DNA from: Pseudorhodobacter sp. PARRP1
Lineage (GTDB): Bacteria > Pseudomonadota > Alphaproteobacteria > Rhodobacterales > Rhodobacteraceae
Length of the DNA: 64,000 nucleotides
Assembly: GCA_002256245.1 (NCBI GenBank)
Contig: NKIU01000011.1
Span: 1 to 64,000 of the forward strand
Reading direction: 5' to 3'
The notes under the pieces were generated by a model. That model saw nothing but the letters and a program-made list of their open reading frames with translations. It had not been told where the DNA came from and made no database searches. Both the position numbers and the translations under genes were made by a program. This document shows positions 17,137-25,403 of the stretch, in pieces. Position 1 is the first letter of the stretch; every line of letters starts with the position of its first letter.

Positions 17137-17454
17137 CCCCAGCTTGATGGCACCGATGCAACGCGGACCCGGGGCCGACTTACTATGGCTTCTTCCCGCC
17201 GCTGCAGAAGCCATAGCCAAATTGCCGTTGATCCACGCGCTATGCTCAGACTGTTTTATGAACGAAACGCCCGTTTTGGATGATCATGAATATCCCAAAC
17301 TTATGCAGTTAAAGTAGGGCGTAGGGCTGCCGGATGGTGTCTCGCAAAGCGGAAAGGCACATGACGAGCAGATATTTCGCGGTTTGCAGGCGGACGAACG
17401 ATCAGATGATGAGCCGTGATCGCAACGTTTTTGCGAGGCTAGGCCAGCACTTCA
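17137..17454. other. Intergenic stretch before the IS cluster
   Basis: About 320 bases containing the 11-bp stem-loop and, after it, a short frame starting MNETPVLDDHEYPKLMQLK at about 17260 that ends after 19 codons. I cannot identify it; it may be the first codons of a gene lost by deletion. Confidence 0.35.
17183..17216. terminator. Perfect 11-bp stem-loop after the DUF3237 operon
   Basis: CTATGGCTTCT (17183-17193) and AGAAGCCATAG (17206-17216) are exact inverted repeats around 12 GC-rich bases, 46 bases after the last gene. Such a stable hairpin most simply ends the operon transcript. There is no T-run on either strand, so a Rho-independent mechanism is not certain. Confidence 0.55.
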
Positions 17455-17755
17455 CTCAGTCGCTTGTTCTCTGTGGTCGCCGCATGGGTGACGTGCTGCT
17501 GATTGTCGTCGAAGGCGCTGTAGGGCATCCTCGCGGAAGCGCTTGACCATGAGGCGTATATGCCGTGCACTGACTGCCAGAACAGACGCCGCAGTTGAAG
17601 CTCATACTGCCATCGACAACCCGCGACAGAACTTCGATCCGCCCAAGCTCGCGCTCGCTCATCATGACCCATCCCATGTGCATCCTTCAACGCGCCGAGC
17701 TGGCGACACAAAGAGGGTGACACTTTAACTTTGCTCAGATGGGTCATTTCTACTT
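17455..17755 (-). pseudogene. ISNCY-type transposase remnant, N-terminal, frameshifted
   Basis: Read leftward, GWVMMSERELGRIEVLS matches the start of ISNCY-family transposases. After a frame change the same alignment continues as VSARHIRLMVKRFREDAL, the helix-turn-helix that normally follows. A leader typical of this IS group precedes the start (AAAGTGTCACCCTCTTTGTG, 17731-17712). The catalytic domain is gone. The adjacent IS30 element begins a few bases beyond the remnant's upstream end. Confidence 0.65.
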
Positions 17756-17760
17756 TACGT

Positions 17761-18875
17761 GTGGATTCATGCCGAAGCGCGCATTTGAGCCGTTGAGAGA
17801 TTAGGGCAGGGTGGCGGCCTCGGCCAAGACCCTTTCGCGGAAGACTTCTGCTCGTGTCCGGTAGCCGAGGCACTTCCGGGGCGTGGTGTTGAGGCGCTGG
17901 CAAATCGCCGCCAGGGAGCGATTTGTCAGAGCCGTCGGTTCGGTATCGCGGGGGAGATACCTGCGGGCGCGGCCGTGGGTGTTCTCGTTGGTGCCCTTCT
18001 GCCATGGGGCCTGCGGGTCACAGAACCAGACCGCGACACCGAGGCCTGCCTGCAGATGGGGCGAGGCCGTGAACTCGAAGCCGCGGTCGAAGGTGATGGA
18101 CCGGCGCGCGTGGAACGGCAGGGGCGAGAGGCCCGAGATGATCCCCTCCATGACAGGCTTGGACTTGGGGACGCCATTTTTGAGGAGGACCGTGAAGCGG
18201 CTGACCCGCTCGACCAAGGAGGTCACGTTGGCGGGCCCGAACTCTTTGCGGAACTCGTTCAGGTCACCTTCCCAACTGCCAAATTCTTCGCGGGCGCCGA
18301 CGGCTTCAGGGCGGTTCTTGATCGATAATTGATCAGAAAATTTATGAGCTTGGGTGCGGCGCCTGCCTCGGCCTCGCCTGCGCCGACGATACTCCGGCAG
18401 GTGGCGCCACAGATCAATGGCATGGCCGTCTTTGGAGTAGGCGAACTGATAGATCGTCTCGTGGCTGACCTGCAGATCGCTGCCATCGAGACGCAAACGG
18501 CCCGCGATCTGCTCGGGCATCCAACCCGTCTTCAGCCGATCGACGACGACGTCACGGAGGTCGCGATGACGGATCAACTTGCGCCGGCCAGCCCGGCGGG
18601 CTTCGGCTTTGGATTGCGCGTTCAAGGCGCAATAGCCGGAGAGATGCTGCAGTTCGGCATCGACGAAACGATTGCGCTTCAGCTTCCGGTGGATCGTGGC
18701 GCGGTGACGGCCGAGGCGTTCTGCAATCTCGAGAACCGGCATCCTGGCGTCGTGCCAGCGATCGATCTTGCGACGGTCTTCCAAGCTGAGATAGGCATAT
18801 GAGCGGGGCATGCGAATTCTCCTTTGAGCAACACTTTGTTTTTCCTCAAAAGTCGCACTTCAATGTTGAATCCAC
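17761..18875 (-). mobile_element. IS30-family insertion sequence
   Basis: One transposase gene between imperfect terminal inverted repeats. The left end begins GTGGATTCA (17761-17769) and the right end finishes TGAATCCAC (18867-18875); the next 15 or so bases (GAAGCGCG.. against GAAGTGCG..) and TTTGAG also match with gaps. Length about 1115 bp, usual for the family. No clear target duplication is visible. Confidence 0.75.
17801..18811 (-). CDS. IS30-family transposase
   Basis: A 336-residue DDE transposase that appears intact. The N-terminus has the IS30 helix-turn-helix (YLSLEDRRKIDRWHDAR, then RHRATIHRKLKRN). Catalytic blocks are GSWEGDLNEF for the first acidic residue, SITFDRGFEFTASPHL for the second, and QKGTNENTHGRARRYLP for the glutamate. 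The family normally shows WEGDLI, TxDNGxEF and GTxENxNGLxR; here DRGFEF replaces DNGxEF, a small deviation seen in several alphaproteobacterial copies. Length is normal. Confidence 0.88.
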   Translation of the reverse strand: MPRSYAYLSLEDRRKIDRWHDARMPVLEIAERLGRHRATIHRKLKRNRFVDAELQHLSGYCALNAQSKAEARRAGRRKLIRHRDLRDVVVDRLKTGWMPEQIAGRLRLDGSDLQVSHETIYQFAYSKDGHAIDLWRHLPEYRRRRRGRGRRRTQAHKFSDQLSIKNRPEAVGAREEFGSWEGDLNEFRKEFGPANVTSLVERVSRFTVLLKNGVPKSKPVMEGIISGLSPLPFHARRSITFDRGFEFTASPHLQAGLGVAVWFCDPQAPWQKGTNENTHGRARRYLPRDTEPTALTNRSLAAICQRLNTTPRKCLGYRTRAEVFRERVLAEAATLP

Positions 18876-18989
18876 CCCACCTACAAATAGGGATCGCATA
18901 AGTATTGTTATGTAATATGTCCGTCGTCGAATGATTTGGAACAGGCAGCCTGATTTTAGATCGCAGGTCTCGGGCTCATCGGTTTCAGG

Positions 18990-19970
18990 TTATGCTGCTT
19001 GACGCTGATGGTTCAAGCGGCGGTTTTGGATGGTCTTCTGTTTGATGCATCTCCTTTCGGCTAGGATGGTTTCACCGCGGCCGAAGTAGACGTCAGCCGG
19101 GGTCAGGTTGCCGATGCTTTCGTGATAGCGGTGGTTGTTGTAGTGGTCGATGAAGGTGGCGATGGCAGCTTCAAGTTCGCCCTCCAGGAAGTAGTTTTCC
19201 AGCAAGATGCGGTTTTTCAGGGTCTGGTGCCAGCGTTCGATCTTGCCTTGGGTCTGGGGGTGCATTGGCGCGCCGCGAACGTGTTTCATGCCTTTGTCTT
19301 CGAGATATTCGGCCAGATTGCCAGCGATGTAAGACGAACCATTGTCACTAAGCAAGCGCGGTTTGTGCAGAACCTTGGCGCTGTCGCAGCCTGATGCGGC
19401 CAGAGCAATGTCGAGCGTGTCGGTGACGTCCTCGGCCCGCATATTGCAGCAGAGCTTCCAGCCGACGACGTAGCGCGAGTAGTCATCGAGGATGGTCGAC
19501 AGATAGAACCAGCCCCAACCGATGACCTTGAGATAGGTGAAGTCGGTCTGCCACATCTGGTTGGGCGCCGTGGTCTTGTCCTTGAACTCATCTGCCGCCT
19601 TGATGACGATGTAGGCCGGGCTGGTGATCAGGTCGTGGGACTTGAGCAGGCGGTAGACAGAAGCCTCTGATACAAAATACTTTTCCGTGTCGGTGAACTT
19701 GACGGCCAATTCGCGAGGCGACAGTTCCGGATCTTCGAGCGCTAGGTTCAGGATCTGATCCCGCACCGCTTCGGGAATACGGTTCCAGACCCGGGAAGGC
19801 CGTGAAGAGCGGTCTTCTAACCCCTCCGGCCCATGTTCGACGAAGCGGTCATACCACCGGTAGAATGTGGTGGGCGGAATGCCGATCTTGGCAAGGGTGC
19901 GCCGGACCGACAGATGTGACTGCTCCACCAGCCGGATGATCTCAAGCTTCTCTACTGCAGCATATCTCAT
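18990..19970 (-). CDS. IS3-family transposase orfB
   Basis: A 326-residue integrase-type catalytic protein: an HTH region (SVRRTLAKIGIPPTTFYRWY), then the DDE domain with WQTDFTYLKV (first D), LLSDNGSSYIAGNL (second D) and HPQTQGKIERWHQTLKN (E). It is full length and looks functional. Its ATG overlaps the stop of orfA (ATGA), and the A8 run inside orfA lets ribosomes shift to -1 to make the OrfAB fusion, the active transposase of this family. Confidence 0.88.
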   Translation of the reverse strand: MRYAAVEKLEIIRLVEQSHLSVRRTLAKIGIPPTTFYRWYDRFVEHGPEGLEDRSSRPSRVWNRIPEAVRDQILNLALEDPELSPRELAVKFTDTEKYFVSEASVYRLLKSHDLITSPAYIVIKAADEFKDKTTAPNQMWQTDFTYLKVIGWGWFYLSTILDDYSRYVVGWKLCCNMRAEDVTDTLDIALAASGCDSAKVLHKPRLLSDNGSSYIAGNLAEYLEDKGMKHVRGAPMHPQTQGKIERWHQTLKNRILLENYFLEGELEAAIATFIDHYNNHRYHESIGNLTPADVYFGRGETILAERRCIKQKTIQNRRLNHQRQAA

Positions 19971-20353
19971 TCTTGGTCGCCCCCAGCCCCGCTCATGTTT
20001 TTTTTGAGCAGGCGGTTTTCCAGGCTCAGATCGGCCACCAGTTCCTTCAGTGCCAAAGCCTCAGCGCGCAGGCCCTTTACTTCGCCAGTGTTGGCCTGAC
20101 GGGCGGTGTCGCCGGCCAGCCGCTTCTTGCCAGCCTCAAGGAACTCTTTGGACCAACTGTAATATAGGCTCTGAGCGATGCCTTCCTTGCGGCAAAGTTC
20201 AGCAATGCTGTCCTCGCCACGAAGCCCGGAAAGCACAATCCGGATCTTCTCCTCCGAAGAATGCAGCTTGCGCGTCGCGCGGCGGATGTCCTTCACAACC
20301 TGCTCGGCAGGTGCCTTCGTCGTGACGGGTTTCTTCATCATCTTCAACTCCAT
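19967..20353 (-). CDS. IS3-family transposase orfA
   Basis: A 128-residue DNA-binding protein with an HTH (EEKIRIVLSGLRGEDSIAEL, then CRKEGIAQSLYYSWSKEF) and a C-terminal leucine-zipper-like helix (ELVADLSLENRLLKKN) for dimerisation, the standard OrfA layout. An A8 run (T8 on the plus strand, 19998-20005) lies 9 codons before its stop. A -1 shift there reads through KKKHERGWGRPRMRYAA into orfB without interruption. Confidence 0.87.
   Translation of the reverse strand: MELKMMKKPVTTKAPAEQVVKDIRRATRKLHSSEEKIRIVLSGLRGEDSIAELCRKEGIAQSLYYSWSKEFLEAGKKRLAGDTARQANTGEVKGLRAEALALKELVADLSLENRLLKKNMSGAGGDQE
19998..20005 (-). promoter_or_regulatory. Programmed -1 frameshift site (A8) in IS3 orfA
   Basis: Eight consecutive A residues on the coding strand within CTC-AAAAAAAA-C. 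Slipping back one base joins orfA in frame to orfB, giving the fusion sequence RGWGRPRMRYAA seen in related elements. A-runs of this kind are the known slippery signals of IS3-family elements. Confidence 0.7.
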
Positions 20354-20409
20354 CTGGGGTCAAGATGAGCCGCAATCCCTCCGCTACGCAATCACGCAAA
20401 ACTGTTCCA

Positions 20410-20769
20410 TGGGCGCTGATGGCGGACACGCTGAACCCGCTCGGAGCGTCTACGACATCCTCGCAACGACCGTGATGGTGAAGGAAGTATCACGGGATCC
20501 GGAAATCAATGACATGGGTTACGGCAACAGGCATCTCTGGTCCGAAAGCCGACACATCCGCGACGAGTTGGCTGGTGTGCCCGTCCACATGCACGGCGGT
20601 GTCCGGTCAACCATCTGGCGCAAGCGGATCAGCGAGTCTCGTGCCAAGGTAACGAGTATTGGGAGGCGTGACGGGCTGCTTCATGCTCTGGCCTATGGCC
20701 GCCTGCTGCGCAAATTTGGGGGCTGCGCAGGCGGCCGTAACCTTCAACTGCGCGTCATTCCCAACATGC
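20410..20769. other. Unassigned stretch between IS3 element and IS3 fragment
   Basis: About 360 bases. The plus strand is open through it, but the translation (for example ATTVMVKEVSRDPEINDM) has no motif I recognise. The stretch is probably a mosaic of old IS and host DNA. No RNA gene seen. Confidence 0.35.
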
Positions 20770-21153
20770 TATGGGACCGAGTTCACCAGCAAGGCGATCC
20801 TGCAGTTCGTGGATGACCGCAAGTTTGACTGGCACTACATCGCACCCAGCAAGCCGACCCAGAATGCCTTCATCGAAAGCTTCAACGGTCGCCCGCGCGA
20901 CGAACTCCTGAATGAAACCCTATTCCCGTCCCTGCGCCATGCGCGCGCAACGCTGGCCGCCTGGCGCACGGACTATAACACCGAACGGCCCCATTCCCGC
21001 CTCGGCTGGCAAACCCCAGCCGAGTTTGCCCGAACCTTCGCACCGCAACGGGGCCTGACGCCGCGCAATCCGCAAAGCTCCGCGCCAGCCCCCGTTGCCC
21101 AACCCGCCCAAATGGGAAAAACTCAGACCCGGAGTCTCGCTCACGCTGGATAA
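20770..21153 (+). pseudogene. IS3-family orfB, C-terminal fragment
   Basis: The frame picks up at [16 protein letters not shown] and runs through [20 protein letters not shown] to [16 protein letters not shown], the last third of an IS3 (IS407/IS51-like group) orfB, including the catalytic glutamate region. The N-terminal catalytic aspartates are absent and the sequence before YGTEF is unrelated, so it is a truncated copy. Confidence 0.8.
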
Positions 21154-21300
21154 AAGTTGGGGGAACGTCATCTGACAGCCGGGTGTTATAGGAACGCTAT
21201 TAGTTGGACTCTTTCATGTTGACGGTATTCACGAGTGGAAAAGCTCCGGGGTTTCAGATCTAGAGCGACCTAGTCGCCTGCTGTCACTACAGAAGTGTTG

Positions 21301-21600
21301 ATGACGAAAGTGCGTATCAAGATCGAAACGGAATTCGCCCCGGGTGAGCGTTGGGTACATGAAGTCGGCACCCTGAACCGGATTTCGACAGAGGCCTCTG
21401 CGGAAGATTTCGGGCTAAGCCTTGTCGAAGGGAATTCAATCCAGAAAGTGATCCAGCGGGCGGTTCTGCGGGGCCAAGTGGAGGAAATCAGTGAGATCGA
21501 ACGGGCTTGCTAGACCTGCCAACCCTATTTACCCGTCCATGGCCGCCGCTCACTTCCAATAGATACTCTGTTCGGCCGTGTGACAGTCGAGGTGCCGCGT
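21301..21600 (+). pseudogene. ISKra4-family transposase, N-terminal remnant
   Basis: MTKVRIKIETEFAPG starts a frame of 70 codons whose FGLSLVEGNSIQKVIQRA matches the start of ISKra4 transposases. After the TAG stop (21511-21513) the same frame continues with TCQPYLPVHGRRSLPIDTLF and VTVEVPR, the next conserved block. About 21600 the similarity ends abruptly and IS3 sequence begins. The remnant therefore carries both a nonsense mutation and a 3' truncation. Confidence 0.65.
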
Positions 21601-22072
21601 GGCCCGCGAGTTGACATGGCTGATCGAACGGCGTGGCAAACCCGGCATGATCGTCAGTGATCGAGCCATTGGTTCAAGCCCAATGGCGAGGGGGACAGAA
21701 CTGGCCTCGAACGCCATGCTGAAGTGGTGCGCCGAGGCCAAGGTCGAATGGCACTACATCGCGCCGGGCAAACCTATGCAGAACGGTTTCGTGGAAAGCT
21801 TCAACGGCAGGATGCGGGACGAGTTTCTGAACGAGACTCTGTTTCGCAACCTAGCCCATGCCCTTGATCTGATCGCGGCTTGGTTGACCGACTACAACAC
21901 CGAACGCCCTCACTCGGCCCTCGGATACCAAACCCCTGCAGGTTTCGCCCTGCACCTGACCACCGCAATCGCCCGTCCAGCTGCACGCGATGAGAGTTCC
22001 GCGCGCCGGGCGATTGCTCAACCCGCACCAATAGGCGTAAAAGACCACTGGGCTCCGGTCGCGGCTGGATGA
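21601..22072 (+). pseudogene. IS3-family orfB fragment with a 27-bp in-frame insertion
   Basis: The frame begins within orfB ([20 protein letters not shown]), continues with [20 protein letters not shown] and ends after [17 protein letters not shown]. The invariant SDNGTEL block is interrupted: SD is followed by ten extra codons before GTEL, replacing one codon. The inserted bases contain a perfect hairpin, CCATTGG/CCAATGG (21667-21673 and 21681-21687). The N-terminal half is missing. Non-functional. Confidence 0.8.
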
Positions 22073-22115
22073 AAGACCAGTGGCAGGTCAACGCTTCAGT
22101 GATCGCCTTGGAAAC

Positions 22116-23534
22116 TTAGCTCAACAAAATCCGCTCCGCCGTTCGCAAGCATTGGGCAACAGTGGTGAATGTCGGATTGCCGGAATTCGGCGTACCAATC
22201 ACCGAATTGTCTGCAACAAAAACCCCCTCATACCCCCACAGCCTGCCGAACCGATCCACAACCGAGGTGCCATCGTCTTCTGCGCCCATCCGGCAAGATC
22301 CCATGAAATGCGTCGATCCGCCAGCGGCGTAAAGGGTAGGCGTCCAACCCGGTTCCACCTCGCCCACATCCGAGGCGATCAGGAAATGTTCGGCCATCGC
22401 TTGGCCGATCCGCAGCCGATCCGCGCGGGACAGGGCATAGCTGGCGGTCACATCGGGCAGGCCGAAGGGATCTTTGCGGATCGGGTCAAAGTGAAAACGG
22501 TTCTCGGGGCGCACGTCGATTTTGACGAAGGTGAAGATGTCAGAACTGTCCACCTCACGGATGCCGGGGGCGAGTCGACCGCCACCCGACGATAGCGTGA
22601 AGCGGCAAAGTTGGTTTTGCCACGGCTTTTCGCCCGAAGCTGGAATCCAGATCGAATAAACCGGCTCATCATCGCGGATCAGGGCGCGGATTTCCGGGAT
22701 CAGGGTGACACGGGATCCGATGCAGGCGTGCTCGTGGATATAGGCGCCCAAAGCGGGGCGATGATCCAGCGCCGAATTGGCCAGCAATTTCGGCGATCCA
22801 ACCGTGCCGCCTGCCACGACGACCACGTCCGCGCTGACCTCGATTTCTTCGGCGGGGTTCAGCCGATCTACCCCGCGTAGACCAACGGCGCGGCCGCCAC
22901 TGACCAGAACTTCGGTGGCAATCGTATCGGGCAGAATGGTCAGGTTGTTCGGGCTGGGCGAATCGCGGAAGAAAAGATCATCCGACGAGCAGATCTTGAA
23001 CACCCCGTCCACCCGGCGCGCAGCCACTGGCATCGGGCGCACCTCGCGGCCTTTGGCGCGGTGACCAAGGGTCGATTGCACGCGCCCCAACAAGGTTTCA
23101 AACATCTGCCCGCTGCCACCGCCTTGCAGGTCGATGTGCATCAAACGAGAGGCTTTGTCGAAGTATGGCTCCCAATCCGCAACGGGCATCCAGTCGGGCA
23201 ATTCGCTTGCATCGGGGCGCGGACAGTTGCCCATCCATAGCGAAAACATACCGCCTGTATGATGGCTAACCCGCAAATCGCGTATGTTTTTCAAAGGCTC
23301 GGCGGCCATGCTGGGGTTAGTCAGCATTTCACCATAAATCACGTCACCCACGCGTGACAGATCAGCCTCGGACGAGAAAACCGTACGCACATGGGTGCCA
23401 AGCGGGCTGAATCTTTGCGGCCCTGCCTCTAGCACAACAACGGTCAGGCCAGCGGCAACAAGCTCGCCCGCCACCGCAGAACCGCCTGCCCCAGACCCTG
23501 CGATCACCACGTCAGCTTTGAGTTTGCGGATCAT
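22116..23534 (-). CDS. GMC-family oxidoreductase
   Basis: A 472-residue flavoprotein with the N-terminal FAD motif ADVVIAGSGAGGSAVAGEL, a middle FAD-contact block VVVAGGTVGSPKLLANS and the C-terminal family block STHFMGSCRMGAEDDGTSVV followed by VIGTPNSGNPTFT. The HFMGSCRMG pattern is that of glucose/gluconate or cholesterol-oxidase-like dehydrogenases. I place the start at ATG 23534, which has GAGAGG 6 bases upstream, rather than an in-frame ATG 18 codons earlier. It is divergent from the TorT-like binding-protein operon and may oxidise the imported compound. Confidence 0.87.
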   Translation of the reverse strand: MIRKLKADVVIAGSGAGGSAVAGELVAAGLTVVVLEAGPQRFSPLGTHVRTVFSSEADLSRVGDVIYGEMLTNPSMAAEPLKNIRDLRVSHHTGGMFSLWMGNCPRPDASELPDWMPVADWEPYFDKASRLMHIDLQGGGSGQMFETLLGRVQSTLGHRAKGREVRPMPVAARRVDGVFKICSSDDLFFRDSPSPNNLTILPDTIATEVLVSGGRAVGLRGVDRLNPAEEIEVSADVVVVAGGTVGSPKLLANSALDHRPALGAYIHEHACIGSRVTLIPEIRALIRDDEPVYSIWIPASGEKPWQNQLCRFTLSSGGGRLAPGIREVDSSDIFTFVKIDVRPENRFHFDPIRKDPFGLPDVTASYALSRADRLRIGQAMAEHFLIASDVGEVEPGWTPTLYAAGGSTHFMGSCRMGAEDDGTSVVDRFGRLWGYEGVFVADNSVIGTPNSGNPTFTTVAQCLRTAERILLS

Positions 23535-23577
23535 TTGAAACCTCTCTTTGCAAGGAATTGACAGCCTGATGCTCGCC

Positions 23578-23588
23578 TGATATTTCAA
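23578..23588. promoter_or_regulatory. Candidate operator half-site TGATATTTCAA in divergent promoter
   Basis: The 57-111 base divergent region contains TGATATTTCAA, identical over 11 bases to the centre of the strong palindrome at 41102-41119, and a nearby ATATT/AATAT inverted pair. A regulator shared by the two catabolic regions could explain this, but an 11-base AT-rich match can also arise by chance. Confidence 0.3.
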
Positions 23589-23645
23589 TAGAATATTATA
23601 CAGTCAAGCCATCAAAAGTATCGGCAACAACAGGGAGTCTACCGA

Positions 23646-24740
23646 ATGAACGTACTTAACCGTGCGCTGCGCAAGCACGTCTTTGCTCTTGCAGCATCAA
23701 CTTTTGCCATTGCGGTCCCCATGACGGCACAGGCCGAAAGCTGGAGCTTTCCAGTGCTGTCGATGGATCTGCGCGACAGCGCGGCCACGCCTTTCGTAGG
23801 CAAGCCGATCGACTATGTTGGCCTTGAGGCCAGCGAAGTCACCAAGAAGTGGAATATCTGCTTTCTGGTGCCGCACACCACCAATGACATCATCCGTGCC
23901 TATCTTTATGGCACTGTTGAAGAAACCAAACGTCTTGGCGCAAGCCTGACGGTGCTGGACGCAGGCGGCTATGGCAACCTCGACAAGCAACTGTCGCAGT
24001 TTGACGATTGCGTCACTCTGGGTGCCAATGCGATCCTGATCATGGCGGTTTCGCCGGATGCATTTAACCAGAAAATCGCCGAGGCCCGCGCCAGCGGCAT
24101 CAAGGTGATCGACCTGAACATCGGCATCAATGGCCCGGCAGATGGTCGCGTCGTTGTGACCTACAAAGCCGTTGGCGATATCATCGGCAAAACCTTGGCC
24201 GCCGCCCATCCGGCTGGTTCCGGCCCGCAAACCGCTGTTGTGATGCCTGGCCCTGCTGGCGTGGCATGGTCGGAAGACACCGGCATCGGCTTCAATGCCG
24301 CCGTCGAGGGCAGTGACGTGAAGGTCGAGAAAACTGTCTATGGCGGCTCGGGCCGTCTGGAACAGCAACCATTGGTCGAAGACGTGCTGACCACCTATCC
24401 AGACCTCAACTACATCGTCGGCATGGGCACCTCGATTGAAGCAGCACTTGCGTCGCTGCGCGAACAGGGCCGCGTGGGTGAAATCAAACTCTACGGCAGC
24501 TTTATGACGCCAGACCTGACCGAGCCGCTGAAAAAGGGCGATGTGTCGGGCGTGGTTGTTGAAAACTCGATCATCGTCAACCGGCTGGCCGTAGATATGG
24601 CTGTGCGGTTGCTGGAAGGCAAAGCGACGGTCACCGATGCCGTTCCGTCCGTGACACTGGTGGATGGCAGCAATGTGGACAGCATCCCTGCGGCAAACTT
24701 TGCCCCGGCAGATTGGGAAGCGGTGATGAAGGTCGACTGA
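23646..24740 (+). CDS. TorT/RbsB-like periplasmic binding protein
   Basis: A 364-residue exported protein. A signal peptide covers about residues 1-30 (ALAASTFAIAVPMTAQA). The mature part has the type I periplasmic fold pattern: KKWNICFLVPHTTNDI, then LGASLTVLDAGGYGNLDKQL, NAILIMAVSP and ASGIKVIDLN. The GGYGNLDKQ block is typical of TorT-like proteins, but here the gene heads an operon with a ribose-type ATPase and permease, so it most likely supplies an importer rather than a sensor kinase. A strong terminator-like hairpin follows, as often found after binding-protein genes. Confidence 0.83.
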   Translation: MNVLNRALRKHVFALAASTFAIAVPMTAQAESWSFPVLSMDLRDSAATPFVGKPIDYVGLEASEVTKKWNICFLVPHTTNDIIRAYLYGTVEETKRLGASLTVLDAGGYGNLDKQLSQFDDCVTLGANAILIMAVSPDAFNQKIAEARASGIKVIDLNIGINGPADGRVVVTYKAVGDIIGKTLAAAHPAGSGPQTAVVMPGPAGVAWSEDTGIGFNAAVEGSDVKVEKTVYGGSGRLEQQPLVEDVLTTYPDLNYIVGMGTSIEAALASLREQGRVGEIKLYGSFMTPDLTEPLKKGDVSGVVVENSIIVNRLAVDMAVRLLEGKATVTDAVPSVTLVDGSNVDSIPAANFAPADWEAVMKVD

Positions 24741-24761
24741 CCTTCGCATAACCGTTCCCTT

Positions 24762-24794
24762 GGGCGGCCGCACTCCCCGGCCGCCCTACTTTTT
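24762..24794 (+). terminator. Attenuator/terminator after the binding-protein gene
   Basis: GGGCGGCCG (24762-24770) and CGGCCGCCC (24778-24786) form a perfect 9-bp stem with a 7-base loop, followed by TACTTTTTAG. This is a classic intrinsic terminator placed 22 bases after the stop, inside an operon. It would let the binding protein be made in excess over the downstream genes. Confidence 0.82.
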
Positions 24795-24813
24795 AGCGCC
24801 TGATGAGGAAATC

Positions 24814-25395
24814 ATGCCCCGTATCGACCCGATCCCCCGCGAAACCGTGCCGCAATACGAGCCTATTTTCAAAGGCATGGAAGACAGCATTGGTTATGTC
24901 CCGAACAGCTTTTTCACCATGGCGCGCGATCATGGCATCATGACCGCGGTTGGGGCGATGTCGGATGCGTTCTGGTATCCTGACACGGTGGATGAACCGC
25001 TGCGCCGATTGGTGACTTTCGCTTACAGCCATTTTGCGGGATCTTACTACAGCTCAGCGCATTGCGCTTGCGGAGCCGAAGAACTGGGCCTTGCCCGCGA
25101 GAAAATCATGTCGATCTTCGACTATGAAACCGCGCCGGTCTATTCTGATGCCGAACGCGTGGTGCTGCGGCTCTGCCGTCATGCGGCGCGGATTCCCGGT
25201 GAAGTGACAGATGCCGATGTCGAAGCGGTGAAGGCACATTACGGCGTCAGCGTTGCGGCCTTCATCACCGGGTTGATCTGCTTTATGGCATTCCTGAACA
25301 AATGGAATGAGATTTGCGGCACCCGGCTAGAAGATGTTCCCTACGCCTGGGCCGAAGCCAATTTGAAGCCGCTCGGCTGGCATCTGAAGCGCTGA
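24814..25395 (+). CDS. AhpD/carboxymuconolactone-decarboxylase-fold protein A
   Basis: A 193-residue protein with the AhpD-like layout of peroxidase-related enzymes: IGYVPNSFFTMARDHGIM near residue 27, a central helix RRLVTFAYSHFAGSYYSSAH, and a C-terminal FMAFLNKWNEICGTRL. The redox CxxC that precedes the histidine in AhpD is absent (YYSSAH); instead a cysteine lies three residues after it (HCAC). ATG 24814 follows GAGGAAA. It is the first of two tandem paralogues, 8 bases apart, between the binding protein and ATPase genes. Chemistry unknown. Confidence 0.8.
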   Translation: MPRIDPIPRETVPQYEPIFKGMEDSIGYVPNSFFTMARDHGIMTAVGAMSDAFWYPDTVDEPLRRLVTFAYSHFAGSYYSSAHCACGAEELGLAREKIMSIFDYETAPVYSDAERVVLRLCRHAARIPGEVTDADVEAVKAHYGVSVAAFITGLICFMAFLNKWNEICGTRLEDVPYAWAEANLKPLGWHLKR

Positions 25396-25403
25396 GATTG
25401 CAG

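Larger units (their letters stand above)
18937..20409 (-). mobile_element. IS3-family insertion sequence with two overlapping frames
   Basis: Two frames, orfA and orfB, lie between candidate ends TGGAACAG (18937-18944) and CTGTTCCA (20402-20409), which are inverted copies starting with the TG..CA termini of IS3 elements; a TGATT further in also matches. Length would be about 1473 bp. Flanking bases do not show an obvious 3-4 bp duplication, so the exact ends are tentative. Confidence 0.65.

Noticed and set aside
20178..20816. Long plus-strand frame spanning the IS3 orfA gene and the following DNA
   Set aside because: Its first half is antisense to orfA and the rest has no recognisable domain; probably chance.
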